A stretch of DNA of 64,000 bases from contig JBDTNL010000003.1 of NCBI GenBank assembly GCA_039933785.1, forward strand, positions 1 through 64,000, written 5' to 3'. A program made the translations under genes and the position numbers. The first letter of the stretch is position 1, and each line of letters begins with the position of its first letter. Shown here one piece after another: positions 10,467 through 20,463 of the stretch. This DNA is from JBDTNL01 sp039933785 (GTDB taxonomy: Bacteria; Acidobacteriota; Thermoanaerobaculia; Multivoradales; JAGPDF01). The notes below the pieces were generated by a model, which saw only the letters and a program-made list of their open reading frames with translations, was not told where the DNA came from and did no database searches.

Positions 10467-12857
10467 ATGAGCCTTGTCGAGACAGTCCTGTCCCCTGAGG
10501 AGGCATCCCGGCTGGACGCCTACTGGCGTGCTGCCAACTATCTGTCCGTCGGTCAGATCTACCTCCGCGCGAATCCGCTCCTGCGCGAACCCTTGCGTAT
10601 CGAGCACATCAAGCCTCGGCTGCTCGGTCATTGGGGCACGACGCCAGGCCTGAACTTCATCTACGCGCATCTCAACCGGGTGATCAAGGCCCAGGACCTG
10701 AACGTGATCTACATCGCCGGGCCGGGACACGGCGGCCCCGGCATGGTCGCCAACACATACCTGGAAGGTACGTACAGTGAGTTTTACCCTGAGATCTCTC
10801 GCGATAGCGAGGGCATGCGCAAGCTGTTTCGTCAGTTCTCGTACCCCGGCGGTATTCCCAGCCACGTTGCGCCCGAGACGCCGGGGTCCATTCACGAGGG
10901 AGGCGAGCTCGGCTACGCGCTGGTGCACGCGTACGGCGCGGTGTTCGACAATCCCGACCTGATCGCGGCCTGCGTGGTGGGCGATGGCGAAGCCGAAACC
11001 GGTGCGCTCGCCGCCAGCTGGCACTCGAACAAGTTCTTGAACCCGGCCCGGGACGGCGCCGTGCTGCCGATTCTTCATCTCAACGGCTACAAGATCGCGA
11101 ATCCAACCGTGCTGGCGCGGCTCGACGACGGCGAGCTCGCCAGCCTCTTTCACGGCTATGGCTACGAGCCGTACTTCGTCGAAGGCAACGATCCTCGGAT
11201 CATGCATCCGCTCATGGCGGAAACGTTCGAGCGTGTGCTCGCCGCTATCCATTCGATTCAGCAATCGGCGCGGCGCGATGGATTCAAGACCCGCCCGCTC
11301 TGGCCGCTCATCGTCCTGCGCACGCCGAAAGGCTGGACCGGCCCCAAGGTCGTCGATGGTAAGCCGGTCGAAAATTCCTTTCGTTCGCATCAAGTTCCGC
11401 TGAGCGAGCTCGCCACCAAACCGGAACATTTGCGCATGCTCGAGGAATGGATGCGCTCGTATCGCGCCGAGGAGCTCTTCGACGAGCAGGGGACGCTCCG
11501 CCCCGAGCTCCAGTCCCTGGCGCCGGTGGGCGCGCGCCGGATGGGAGCCAATCCTCACGCCAACGGCGGGCTGCTGCTGCGCGATCTCGACCTGCCGGAC
11601 TTTCGCCAATACGCACTGGCGGTGGGGAAGTCCGGCGCGGTCGTGGGCGAGGCGACGCGGGTGCTCGGGGGCTTCCTGCGCGACGTGATGCGGGCCAACG
11701 CCGAGGCCAAGAACTTCCGCATCGTCGGTCCCGACGAGACCGCGTCCAATCGCCTCGACTCGGTCTTCGAAGCCACTGAGCGCATGTTCACCGGCCCGAT
11801 CCTCGAGACCGATGATCATCTGGCCACCGACGGCCGGGTGATGGAGGTGCTGAGCGAGCACCTCTGCCAGGGCTGGCTCGAGGGCTACCTGCTTACTGGA
11901 AGGCACGGTCTGTTCTCGTGTTACGAGGCGTTCATCCACATCGTGGATTCGATGTTCAACCAGCACGCGAAGTGGCTGAAGACCTGCCGGCACATTCCAT
12001 GGCGCAGGCCGATCGCATCGCTCAACTATCTGCTGACTTCCCACGTCTGGCGCCAGGACCACAACGGCTTCAGCCACCAGGATCCCGGTTTCATCGACCA
12101 CGTATTGAACAAGAAGGCCGAAGTGGTGCGGGTCTACCTACCGCCTGACGCCAACTGCCTGCTCTCGGTCGCCGACCACTGCCTGCGCAGCCGCAACTAT
12201 GTGAACGTCATCGTGATCGGCAAGCAACCGGCGCTGCAATATCTGGAGATCGAGGACGCCTGCGCCCATTGCGCCCGCGGCGCGGGTGTCTGGTCTTGGG
12301 CGGGCAATGAACCCGATGGCGGCCCGGGCGGCGAGCCCGATGTGGTGATGGCCTGCTGCGGTGACATTCCGACGCTCGAGACGCTGGCCGCGGTCGACAT
12401 CCTGCGCCGCGAGTTGCCGGAGCTTCGGGTCCGGGTGGTCAACGTGGTCGACCTGATGATTCTGCAGCCGCCTACCGAGCACCCTCACGGCTTCACGGAC
12501 GCGGTGTTCGACACCATGTTTACCCGCGACCGGCCGGTCGTCTTCGCCTTCCATGGGTATCCGTGGTTGATCCATCGCCTGACGTACCGTCGAGCCAATC
12601 ACGACAACATGCATGTACGGGGCTACAAGGAAGAGGGCACGACGACGACACCGTTCGACATGACCGTGTTGAACGACATCGACCGCTTTCATCTGGTCAT
12701 GGACGTGATCGATCGCGTGCCGCTGGCTCCAGAGCTCGGGGCTCGCGGCGCTGCGCTGCGCGCGGCGATGGTCGCCAAACGCGCCGAGCACTCGATCTAC
12801 ATCCGCGAGAACGGCGACGACATGCCCGAGGTGCGGGACTGGAAGTGGCCGCATTGA
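10467..12857 (+). CDS. xfp: D-xylulose-5-phosphate/fructose-6-phosphate phosphoketolase
   Basis: A 796-residue ThDP-dependent enzyme that cleaves xylulose-5-P (and often fructose-6-P) with phosphate to acetyl phosphate plus glyceraldehyde-3-P (or erythrose-4-P). Family blocks are GHWGTTPGLNF, IAGPGHGGPGM, the EGTYSEFYP block, FSYPGGIPSHVAPETPG, the ThDP/Mg motif VVGDGEAETGALA and later RHGLFSCYEAF. Length is normal. ATG 10467 is preferred; a GTG at 10449 would add six residues. It overlaps the acetate kinase gene by 4 nt, so acetyl phosphate made here can be turned directly into acetate and ATP: a complete phosphoketolase bypass in two genes. Confidence 0.97.
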   Translation: MSLVETVLSPEEASRLDAYWRAANYLSVGQIYLRANPLLREPLRIEHIKPRLLGHWGTTPGLNFIYAHLNRVIKAQDLNVIYIAGPGHGGPGMVANTYLEGTYSEFYPEISRDSEGMRKLFRQFSYPGGIPSHVAPETPGSIHEGGELGYALVHAYGAVFDNPDLIAACVVGDGEAETGALAASWHSNKFLNPARDGAVLPILHLNGYKIANPTVLARLDDGELASLFHGYGYEPYFVEGNDPRIMHPLMAETFERVLAAIHSIQQSARRDGFKTRPLWPLIVLRTPKGWTGPKVVDGKPVENSFRSHQVPLSELATKPEHLRMLEEWMRSYRAEELFDEQGTLRPELQSLAPVGARRMGANPHANGGLLLRDLDLPDFRQYALAVGKSGAVVGEATRVLGGFLRDVMRANAEAKNFRIVGPDETASNRLDSVFEATERMFTGPILETDDHLATDGRVMEVLSEHLCQGWLEGYLLTGRHGLFSCYEAFIHIVDSMFNQHAKWLKTCRHIPWRRPIASLNYLLTSHVWRQDHNGFSHQDPGFIDHVLNKKAEVVRVYLPPDANCLLSVADHCLRSRNYVNVIVIGKQPALQYLEIEDACAHCARGAGVWSWAGNEPDGGPGGEPDVVMACCGDIPTLETLAAVDILRRELPELRVRVVNVVDLMILQPPTEHPHGFTDAVFDTMFTRDRPVVFAFHGYPWLIHRLTYRRANHDNMHVRGYKEEGTTTTPFDMTVLNDIDRFHLVMDVIDRVPLAPELGARGAALRAAMVAKRAEHSIYIRENGDDMPEVRDWKWPH

Positions 12858-14005
12858 ATCTGAGAAAGATTCTGGCGGTGAACGCCGGCAGCTCATCGCT
12901 TAAATTTGCCACGTTCCCGGTGCCGATGCGCGAGGCCATCGCGAGAGGTGCGGAGCCGATCGCAGAGCCGATCGGCGCCCAGACCACCGCCGCGGCCGTC
13001 GGGGTCCTGATCAAGCGGCTAACCGAGAGCGGCGTGCGTATCGACGCCGTGGGCTGTCGCGTCGTGCACGGTGGCCCGTGGCTGGCGGCTCCCGCACGCG
13101 TGACCGCGGAATTGCTCACCCAGTTGCGGGCCGTCGAGCCTCTGGCGCCGCTGCACAATCCCATCGACGTAGCGATTCTGGAGGGTTTCGAACGCTGGCT
13201 GCCTGAGGTGCCGGCGGTGGCGGTCTTCGACACGGCTTTTCATCGGAATCTTCCCGACGTCGCGCGCACGTATGCGCTGCCGGTCGAGCTCGCGACCACG
13301 CATGGTCTCCGACGCTACGGATTTCATGGCCTATCGCACGCCTATGTCTCGCGCCGGCTGCTCGAGCTCATCGACAGAGCAGGCGACGCCAAGGGCACGC
13401 GGCTGGTGACCTGCCACCTCGGCAACGGCGCCAGCGTGTGCGCGATTCGCGACGGCAAAAGCATCGACACCAGCATGGGATTCACGCCCATGGAGGGCCT
13501 GGTGATGGGCACGCGCTCCGGTGACCTCGACCCGGGGCTGGTTCTATTCTTGCTGCGTGCGACGGGCAAGGACGCGGCCGAGGTTGGAGCCCTGCTCAAC
13601 CATCAGAGCGGGCTCGCCGGACTCTCGGGTCTGGGCTCGGACCTGCGGGCCATCGAGCAGGCCGCGGCGACTGGCGATGCGAGGGCCGAGCTCGCGCTGG
13701 AGGTCTTCGCCTATCGGGCAGCGAAGTACATCGGCGCTTACGTGGTGGCGCTCGAGGGGCTCGACGCGATGGCCTTCACGGGCGGCATCGGCGAGCACTC
13801 GGCGAGCATGCGGGAGAGGATCTGCCGGCGACTGGGCGTGCTCGGAATCGAGCTCGACTCGACACGCAACCGGGGGATTCGAGGCGACGGACCCGGAGCG
13901 ACAGGTGAGATCGGCGCCGCCGGCGGAGCCGTCCCGGTCTGGGTGATTCCGACCGACGAGGAGATCGAGATCGCCAGAGCGGTCGCGGTCGCTCTTGCTC
14001 TCTGA
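12854..14005 (+). CDS. ackA: Acetate kinase
   Basis: Converts acetyl phosphate and ADP to acetate and ATP. Motifs are NAGSSSLKF at the N-terminus, VFDTAFH, GFHGLSHAYVSRR, CHLGNGASVCAI, DTSMGFTPMEG, GTRSGDLDP and FTGGIGEHSASMRE. I choose TTG 12854: GGAAG (12841-12845) lies eight bases upstream, TTGA overlaps the xfp stop, and the resulting N-terminus puts the conserved Asn at residue 10 as in E. coli AckA. A GTG at 12845 would add three residues. The product is 383 residues, slightly short but with all motifs. It is coupled to phosphoketolase as an operon. Confidence 0.95.
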   Translation: MNLRKILAVNAGSSSLKFATFPVPMREAIARGAEPIAEPIGAQTTAAAVGVLIKRLTESGVRIDAVGCRVVHGGPWLAAPARVTAELLTQLRAVEPLAPLHNPIDVAILEGFERWLPEVPAVAVFDTAFHRNLPDVARTYALPVELATTHGLRRYGFHGLSHAYVSRRLLELIDRAGDAKGTRLVTCHLGNGASVCAIRDGKSIDTSMGFTPMEGLVMGTRSGDLDPGLVLFLLRATGKDAAEVGALLNHQSGLAGLSGLGSDLRAIEQAAATGDARAELALEVFAYRAAKYIGAYVVALEGLDAMAFTGGIGEHSASMRERICRRLGVLGIELDSTRNRGIRGDGPGATGEIGAAGGAVPVWVIPTDEEIEIARAVAVALAL

Positions 14006-14119
14006 GCAACGGCTAGTCCCCCGATGCGAGGCATGGCCAAGGAGCGATAAGTCTCGCCATGGCTTGAATTGCGACGATTCGCGGTGCCAAGCTATCGGCT
14101 CCGAACAGGGGGACGATCC

Positions 14120-14440
14120 ATGAACACGGACTACTCCGCCGGCGAGCGTTTCGCCTTGTGGCTGCTCGCCGCTGCCGGCCTCGTGGGGCTGAACGGCGCG
14201 TTCATCTACGGCTTGATGGCGAGCCCGGGCTCGCTGCGGGCGGCGCTCACGAATCCCGTGGCCGTGGCATTCATCCTCGAGGCCCTGGTTCTGGTCGTGG
14301 TCTTGGCCTATCTGCTCGGCAAGTGGGGCTTGCTCCGCATCGGCTGGGTTTGGTTCGTCCTGCTCTCCCTGATTGGCGGCCTGGCGTTCGCGCTGCCGGT
14401 GGCCTTGCTCTGGCGCCGGCAGCGGGGCGGGAACCGCTAG
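14120..14440 (+). CDS. Small three-helix membrane protein, DUF2834-like
   Basis: A 106-residue protein with three or more hydrophobic helices (about residues 11-32, 45-66 and 74-96) and a basic C-terminus (LLWRRQRGGNR). The pattern NPVAVAFILEALV, then GWVWFVLLSLIGGLAFALPVAL, resembles the DUF2834 family of roughly 100-residue membrane proteins. ATG 14120 is chosen because AGGGGGA (14107-14113) is six bases upstream. It is followed after 20 nt by the kinase gene at 14461 and may be co-transcribed. Function is unknown; the DUF2834 match is by eye. Confidence 0.65.
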   Translation: MNTDYSAGERFALWLLAAAGLVGLNGAFIYGLMASPGSLRAALTNPVAVAFILEALVLVVVLAYLLGKWGLLRIGWVWFVLLSLIGGLAFALPVALLWRRQRGGNR

Positions 14441-14460
14441 ACTGGAGAACTAGAACCCGA

Positions 14461-16914
14461 ATGCTGAACCGGACGATCGGGCACTACCGCATTCTGGAGA
14501 AACTGGGTGAAGGCGGCATGGGTGTCGTCTTTCTCGCCCAGGACGCCCGCTTGCACCGTAACGTCGCCCTGAAGTTGCTCACTCCCGACATGGCGCGCGA
14601 CCCGGAGCGCCTCCGCCGCTTCGAGCGCGAGGCCAAGGTCGTAGCCTCGCTCAGCCACCCGAACATCGTCACTCTGTACTCCGTGGAAGAGGAGGATGGC
14701 GAAACCTTCCTCACCATGGAGTACGTCGAGGGCGAGACCCTCGAGAGCCTGGTGCCGCGAGAGGGCCTCCCGTCGGTCGAGGTGCTGCGGTTGGGCATTC
14801 AGTTGGCCGACGCCGTGGCCGCAGCGCATCAGCGCGGCATCTCTCATCGCGACTTGAAACCGAGCAATGTCATCGTCACTCCCGAGGGCCGGGTGAAGGT
14901 GCTCGACTTCGGCCTCGCCAAGCTGTTCGCGGAGGACTCGACGCAGTTGCACGGCCTCGCCCCCGATACCTTGACCCGTGAGGGCAACATCGTGGGTACC
15001 CTCGCCTACATGTCGCCCGAGCGTCTGCAGGGGAAACCGGCGGATGCGCGCGCGGACGTGTTCGCGCTCGGCGTTCTGTTCTACGAGATGGTCACCGGCA
15101 CTCGGCCGTTTCAGGGGTGCAACTCGGCGGAGCTGATCTCAGCGGTGCTCCGCGACCAACCGGCGCCGCTTCGCCGCCTCAAGCCGGAGCTGCCCGGAAG
15201 TCTGGGTGACCTGATTCTGCGCTGCCTGGACAAGAACCCGGCGACCCGCCTGCAGTCGGCGGCGGCAGTACGGGACGCGCTCGAGAGCGCCTCCCGCGAG
15301 TTCACCTCGGCTGAAATCCTGCGCAGCCGCAGCTTCGTGGCCAACCTCGGTGCGGCGCCTCGCCGCGGCATCTTCCTCTTCTTCGCGGCCGTCGCACTGG
15401 TCGCTGCGCTCTGGGGCGGCCGGGCGCTGATGAAGTCGATTCGCGGCACGACGGTTCAGCCCGCGGCCGCAGCACTACCCGGCGCGACCGCGGTAGCCGC
15501 GGTGCCGGTCGAGGTGCCGGCGATCGCGGTCTTGCCGTTGCGCAACTACAACTCCGAGCCCGACTACTTCGTCGACGGCATGACCGACGGGGTGATCAGC
15601 GCGCTCGCCCGCATCGGCGGCGTGCGGGTGATCTCTCGCCAATCGGCGATGCACTACAAGGGCTCGACCAAACTGTTGCCGGAAATCGCGCGCGAGCTCG
15701 GCGTGAGCTTCATTCTCGAAGGCTCGGTCGAGCGCAGCTCCGGCATCATCCGTCTGTCGGTGAGTCTGCTGCGCGCCGACCCCGAGGCTCAAGTCTGGAG
15801 CTCGACCCTCGAGCGTCCGGCGCGCGAGGTGTTTCCTCTCCAGGCGGACCTCGCTCAGCAGGTCGCGCGGGCGGGACACTTTCCGGTCAGTGGCCGGGAG
15901 AGCGCGCGGCTAGCCGCGGCGCGAAGTGTCGCACCCGAGGTCTACGAGCTCTACCTCCAGGGCAACTTCACGTCCGACCAGATGACCGACGAAGGCCTGA
16001 GACGAGGCCAGGCGAGCTACGAAAAAGCGATCGCCATCGATCCGACGTTCGCACCCGCGTATGCGGCCCTCGCCGACGACTTTGCGTTCCAGGGCTATCT
16101 TTACGCTGACCCAGTGGACTCCCTGGTGAAAGCCGAAAGGTCAGCCCAGAAGGCGCTCGAGCTCGACTCCGAGAGCGCCGAAGCGCACGCCTCGCTGGCC
16201 TACATCCGACATTTTTTCCATTGGGACTGGACGGGCGCCGAGGCCGAATATCGGCGCGCCATCGAGCTCAACGTCAATTACGCACCGGCGCGCCGCCGCT
16301 ACTGGGCGCTGCTCGAGGTGCTGGGTCGGCACGAGGAGGCTGGGCGGGAAATCCGCCGCGCCCTCGAAATCGATCCCTTGATGCCCAACACCAACGCCAA
16401 TTTTGCCATGCACTTGCTCGTCGGACACCAATACGACGAGGCGCTGCGCCGGCTCGACCATACGCTCGAGCTCTGGCCGCACGATGTTGCTTCACGGCTC
16501 TACCGCTGGCAGACGCTGGAGCTCCTCGGCCGGTCCGAGACCGAACGGCGGGCGGCGCTGCAGGAGACGTTGAACGAATTCGCCTACGGCGACGCGGCGG
16601 CGGTATGCGCGCGATTGCCGGCGAAGGTGGAGTACTCCAACCTCCTGCTCGCGGTCGCCGGAGATCTGGCGCAGCAGGCCGATCACCAGCGCGTGCTGCC
16701 GACGCTGGTGGCGGAGCTGTTCTACGCCGGCGGCGACCGGGTGAAGGCCCTCGACTGGCTCGAGCGCGGCATCGCCGAACGCTCACCGGACATGGCCGAC
16801 TTCATGATCTATCCCCGCTGGTCCGGGCTCGCCGGCGAAGAGCGCTATCGCCGGATCCTCGAACGGCTGAGCTTGCCCGCGGGTGCCGTAGGGCAGCCCA
16901 ACCACGGCGGCTGA
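14461..16914 (+). CDS. Ser/Thr protein kinase with TM, FlgO-like and TPR regions
   Basis: An 817-residue Hanks-type kinase. The N-terminal kinase domain (residues about 8-275) has the Gly loop GEGGMGVVF, catalytic Lys38 in VALKLL, HRDLKPSN (129-136), DFG (149-151) and YMSPERLQG. A single transmembrane helix follows at about 300-320 (GIFLFFAAVALVAALWGG). The outer part has a FlgO/cyclase-associated-type block (IAVLPLRNY, FVDGMTDGVISALARIGGVRVISRQSAM, FILEGSVERSSG) and then TPR-like repeats of about 34 residues to the end. All catalytic residues are intact. This kinase-FlgO-TPR architecture is common in Acidobacteriota. Substrates are unknown. Confidence 0.93.
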   Translation: MLNRTIGHYRILEKLGEGGMGVVFLAQDARLHRNVALKLLTPDMARDPERLRRFEREAKVVASLSHPNIVTLYSVEEEDGETFLTMEYVEGETLESLVPREGLPSVEVLRLGIQLADAVAAAHQRGISHRDLKPSNVIVTPEGRVKVLDFGLAKLFAEDSTQLHGLAPDTLTREGNIVGTLAYMSPERLQGKPADARADVFALGVLFYEMVTGTRPFQGCNSAELISAVLRDQPAPLRRLKPELPGSLGDLILRCLDKNPATRLQSAAAVRDALESASREFTSAEILRSRSFVANLGAAPRRGIFLFFAAVALVAALWGGRALMKSIRGTTVQPAAAALPGATAVAAVPVEVPAIAVLPLRNYNSEPDYFVDGMTDGVISALARIGGVRVISRQSAMHYKGSTKLLPEIARELGVSFILEGSVERSSGIIRLSVSLLRADPEAQVWSSTLERPAREVFPLQADLAQQVARAGHFPVSGRESARLAAARSVAPEVYELYLQGNFTSDQMTDEGLRRGQASYEKAIAIDPTFAPAYAALADDFAFQGYLYADPVDSLVKAERSAQKALELDSESAEAHASLAYIRHFFHWDWTGAEAEYRRAIELNVNYAPARRRYWALLEVLGRHEEAGREIRRALEIDPLMPNTNANFAMHLLVGHQYDEALRRLDHTLELWPHDVASRLYRWQTLELLGRSETERRAALQETLNEFAYGDAAAVCARLPAKVEYSNLLLAVAGDLAQQADHQRVLPTLVAELFYAGGDRVKALDWLERGIAERSPDMADFMIYPRWSGLAGEERYRRILERLSLPAGAVGQPNHGG

Positions 16915-17093
16915 GTCGGGCCGCTCTCCGCTAGTCTCCGAAGGGCGGCGTGGGGCGTTTCTGATACGGTCCAAGGCAGAGATTCGCATCCATCTCGTAG
17001 CCTGGCGGCCATGTGCAGCCCGCGCGGAGAGCCGTCCCAGATTTGTCTCGCAACCCCGGAAACGGGGTATGTCTGGATGCACTTGGGGGGAGT

Positions 17094-20000
17094 ATGGGAG
17101 ATCGAGTCCTTTGGTGTCGCTCCAGCCTCGGTGTGCCTCTGGTTGCGGGGCTCCTGCTGACCACGGTCGCGCAGGCCGAATCGCCGATCGGCCGGCCCGC
17201 TCTCACGCTTGCCGAGCGCATTGCCTGCCGAGCGAAAGTCGAAGATGTGTACTGGGCGCATCGGATCTGGCCCGCCGAGAACAAGACCCCCAAGCCGCCG
17301 CGAGATCAGGTGGTCTCCGATGCCGAGATTGCCGCGCAGGTTGAAGAGTCGTTGCTCTACGAGGCGGCCCTCGAGCGATTCTGGCAGCAGCGGCTCACGC
17401 CGGAAATCGTCCAGGTGGAGATCGACCGCCAGGCTCACAACACGCGAGACTCGCGGATGTTGCGCGAGCTGTGGGGAGCACTCGACAACGATCCCTACCT
17501 GATTGCGGAGTGCCTGGTTCGTCCAGAGCTGGCTGAGCGCCGGGCTCAAGAGCTGTACGCGACCGACCTTAGACTACATTCGTCGATGCGCGAACGCGCG
17601 CAACGAGAGCTTGTCGCCGGCATGGGCCCCGTGCAGGAGACGGACTGGGTACGACAAGGCGCGGTGGCGGTGGGGCAGCGACAGACGGAGGCGCTCGAGC
17701 TCCCGATCGCGGAGTGGGAGCGGTTCACCAGCGAGTTGGCGGCGGTGCCGCTCGGTGCCTGGAGTTCCTTGCAGGAGAGCGCCGAGGGCTTCTTCGCGCA
17801 GTCTCCTCGGTCTCGCACCGCGGACCGGGTACGAGTGGCCACGCTGAGTTGGCCGAAGGCGACCTTTTCGAGCTGGTGGGACGCTGAGCGCCGGGCCCTC
17901 GAGCCGGCGCGGCCGGCGGCGGCCAACTACGTGCTCGCCGCGCTGTCGAGCGCTCCGTGTACGGTCGACACCTGGGCAGTCGCTCCGAGCCTCGTGCCGC
18001 CACCGTCCCCTCGCTATAGACATTCGGTAGTTTGGACAGGCACAGAGATGATCGTCTGGGGTGGCACCTCCGACGGCTCGACCGTCCTTAACTCGGGCGG
18101 GCGGTACAAACCGGCGACGGACGCCTGGGCGGACACCAGCTTTGCCCTCGGCGTTCCGTCGGCGCGGCAGGGCCACACGGCGGTCTGGACCGGGACCGAG
18201 ATGATCGTCTGGGGTGGGCAGGGAAGTGGTTTTCTCGACACTGGAGGCCGCTACACCCCGGGCACGAATGTGTGGCTGGCGACCGGGATTGGGTCCGGAC
18301 TCCCAGCGGCGCGGGAGTTTCACACGGTGGTTTGGACGGGCAGCGAGATGATCGTCTGGGGTGGAACGTCCGACGGCGTGACCCTGCTCAACACTGGCGG
18401 CCGCTACACCCCTGGCACCGACGCCTGGGCGGCTACCGGCACTGCAGCGGGCGTCCCGGTGGCGCGCGGGTCTCACACCGCGCTGTGGACGGGCAGCGAA
18501 ATGATCGTCTGGGGCGGCTTCGACGGAATCACCTGCTCGAACACCGGCGGCCGGTACACCCCGGGTACGAACAGTTGGGTCGCGACCAGTTTGGGGCTGA
18601 ACCTCCCGACCGGTCGATGCTCGCACACGGCGGTATGGACGGGCACTCAAATGATCGTTTGGGGTGGGGCTAACGACGCATCGAGTTTCTTTAACACAGG
18701 CGGTCGCTACACACCGGGCTCGGATAGCTGGGCTGCCACCAGTACCGGCGCCAACGTTCCCTCCGTGCGGGAACTTCACAGCGCGGTGTGGACCGGGAGC
18801 GAGATGATCGTCTGGGGCGGCACGCCCGATGGATCGGGCGTGCTCACTACCGGTGGCCGCTATACCCCTGGCCCGGATAGCTGGTCGGCCCCGACCACAG
18901 GGACCAACGCCCCGGCCCCGAGGTACTTGCACACGGCCGTGTGGACGGGGAGCGAGATGCTGGTCTGGGGCGGATTCGATGGCAGCGGCTTGGCCCTGAG
19001 TAGCGGTGGCCGTTACGCACCGAGTGGCGACACCTGGGTGCCCACGAACAACGGTGGCGCCAACGTTCCGAGCGAACGCCACAGCCACACCGCGGTCTGG
19101 ACCGGCAGCGAGATGATCGTGTGGGGCGGAGCCAACGCCCGAAGCCCCTTCAACCTCAACACCGGCGGCCGCTACACACCAGGTACGGACAGTTGGTTGG
19201 CCACCAGCGTAGGAGCGAATGTCCCGCCGGGGTCGGGGGGCGGCCACAGCGCTGTTTGGACAGGCACCGAGATGATCATCTGGGGTGGCGGCGCCTTCAC
19301 GAACGGGGGAGGTCGCTATTCTCCCGCGACGAACACCTGGGCTGCCACCAGCGTGGGGGCGAACGTCCCGCAAGCGCGGGCCGATCACACGGCAGTCTGG
19401 ACCGGCAGCGAGATGATCGTCTGGGGGGGAAGAACTGCGAGCACGACGTACGTCAACACAGGAGGCCGGTATGCGCCCGGCTCCAACAGCTGGGCGGCCA
19501 CGAGTCTCGGCCTGAACGTTCCGGATGTAGGACGCAATCATTCTGCCGTGTGGACGGGCACCGAGATGATCGTCTGGGGCGGAATCAGTGCAGACGGATT
19601 CACAGCGCTCAATTCAGGTGCCCGCTACACGCCTGGAGGGGACAGCTGGACAGTCACTGGAGTCGGCACAAACGTTCCGTCCCCTCGTTCGGGGCATACG
19701 GCAGTGTGGACAGGCACCGAGATGATCATTTGGGGCGGTTTTTTTAACACAGGCGGCCGCTATATCCCGAGTACGGACACCTGGACGGCCACGAGCGTCG
19801 GTGCGAACGTCCCGATGGCGCGTGAATTCCACACCGCGAGCTGGACCGGCACCGAGATGATCGTCTGGGGAGGTGTAAACGGAGCGCCGCCCTACCTCAA
19901 TTCAGGGGGCCGCTACCGACCGGCCACGAACACCTGGTCAGCCACGAGCACGGGGGCGAATGTTCCGGAGATACGTTGGGGCCATGTCGGGGTTTGGACG

Positions 20001-20450
20001 GGCAACGAGATGATCGTATGGGGCGGCTTCGGCGCCGGGCTCAACCTCTTGCGGACCGGCGGTCGCTACTGCGCCGTGGAGCCCGGCACTTTCTTCACGC
20101 TCAAGCCATGCCGAGTCTTCGATTCGCGCTCTCCCGCGAGTTCCCTTTCATCCGGTGCAACGCGTTTAGTGCGGGCGGCTCTGAGTTGCAGTATTCCTAG
20201 CGCGGCCAAGGCGTTGAGCTTGAACATCACGGTCGTCACGCCCAGCGCGACGGGGATCTTGCAGGCGTTCGGCGGCGATCAGAGCGTGCCGCCGACCAGC
20301 GTGCTCAGCTTCAGCGGCGGTAAAACACGGGCCAACAACGCAATCGTGCAACTCGCTCTCAATGCGAGTGGACTGATCGGAATACAACCGGTCTTTCCTG
20401 GGGGTGGAACCGTGGATGTAGTGGTCGACGTGAGCGGCTACTTCGAGTGA
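17094..20450 (+). CDS. Secreted kelch-like repeat protein with DVxGYF C-terminal domain
   Basis: An 1118-residue exported protein. The start ATG 17094 follows a G-rich Shine-Dalgarno and gives a signal peptide (GVPLVAGLLLTTVAQAES). Residues about 30-300 are a charged, helical region of no recognised family. From about residue 310 there are 14 kelch-like repeats of about 50 residues with the core H(T/S)AVWTG(T/S)EMIVWGG, then NTGGRYTPGTDSW; these should form beta-propellers, perhaps two of seven blades. The last 120 residues are a separate domain beginning FFTLKPCRVFDSR and ending VVVDVSGYFE, shared with the proteins ending at 39483 and 58737. The gene converges on the borosin locus with a 13-nt gap. 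Function is probably surface adhesion or carbohydrate binding (inference). Confidence 0.85.
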   Translation: MGDRVLWCRSSLGVPLVAGLLLTTVAQAESPIGRPALTLAERIACRAKVEDVYWAHRIWPAENKTPKPPRDQVVSDAEIAAQVEESLLYEAALERFWQQRLTPEIVQVEIDRQAHNTRDSRMLRELWGALDNDPYLIAECLVRPELAERRAQELYATDLRLHSSMRERAQRELVAGMGPVQETDWVRQGAVAVGQRQTEALELPIAEWERFTSELAAVPLGAWSSLQESAEGFFAQSPRSRTADRVRVATLSWPKATFSSWWDAERRALEPARPAAANYVLAALSSAPCTVDTWAVAPSLVPPPSPRYRHSVVWTGTEMIVWGGTSDGSTVLNSGGRYKPATDAWADTSFALGVPSARQGHTAVWTGTEMIVWGGQGSGFLDTGGRYTPGTNVWLATGIGSGLPAAREFHTVVWTGSEMIVWGGTSDGVTLLNTGGRYTPGTDAWAATGTAAGVPVARGSHTALWTGSEMIVWGGFDGITCSNTGGRYTPGTNSWVATSLGLNLPTGRCSHTAVWTGTQMIVWGGANDASSFFNTGGRYTPGSDSWAATSTGANVPSVRELHSAVWTGSEMIVWGGTPDGSGVLTTGGRYTPGPDSWSAPTTGTNAPAPRYLHTAVWTGSEMLVWGGFDGSGLALSSGGRYAPSGDTWVPTNNGGANVPSERHSHTAVWTGSEMIVWGGANARSPFNLNTGGRYTPGTDSWLATSVGANVPPGSGGGHSAVWTGTEMIIWGGGAFTNGGGRYSPATNTWAATSVGANVPQARADHTAVWTGSEMIVWGGRTASTTYVNTGGRYAPGSNSWAATSLGLNVPDVGRNHSAVWTGTEMIVWGGISADGFTALNSGARYTPGGDSWTVTGVGTNVPSPRSGHTAVWTGTEMIIWGGFFNTGGRYIPSTDTWTATSVGANVPMAREFHTASWTGTEMIVWGGVNGAPPYLNSGGRYRPATNTWSATSTGANVPEIRWGHVGVWTGNEMIVWGGFGAGLNLLRTGGRYCAVEPGTFFTLKPCRVFDSRSPASSLSSGATRLVRAALSCSIPSAAKALSLNITVVTPSATGILQAFGGDQSVPPTSVLSFSGGKTRANNAIVQLALNASGLIGIQPVFPGGGTVDVVVDVSGYFE
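18021..20080 (+). repeat. 14 tandem kelch-like repeats, about 150 bp each
   Basis: The coding sequence repeats the block for WTGxEMIVWGG 14 times, with DNA such as gagatgatcgtctgggg recurring almost unchanged. Repeat length varies slightly (about 45-52 codons) where the loop after WGG differs. Several repeats are similar enough at DNA level to be substrates for unequal recombination. Confidence 0.9.
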
Positions 20451-20463
20451 GCGATCGTCGCAC

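Noticed and set aside
12845..12853. GTG 12845 as acetate kinase start
   Set aside because: The TTG at 12854 has GGAAG eight bases upstream and gives the family's N-terminal length; GTG lies at the end of that Shine-Dalgarno.
17574..19541. Minus-strand 655-codon frame over the kelch-like gene
   Set aside because: Repeat structure is simply the reverse complement of the kelch-like repeats (PDDHLAAGP); no independent support.
18021..20080. Tandem repeats as a CRISPR array
   Set aside because: Units are about 150 bp, in frame within one coding sequence and without spacer-like separation; they encode kelch-like motifs.
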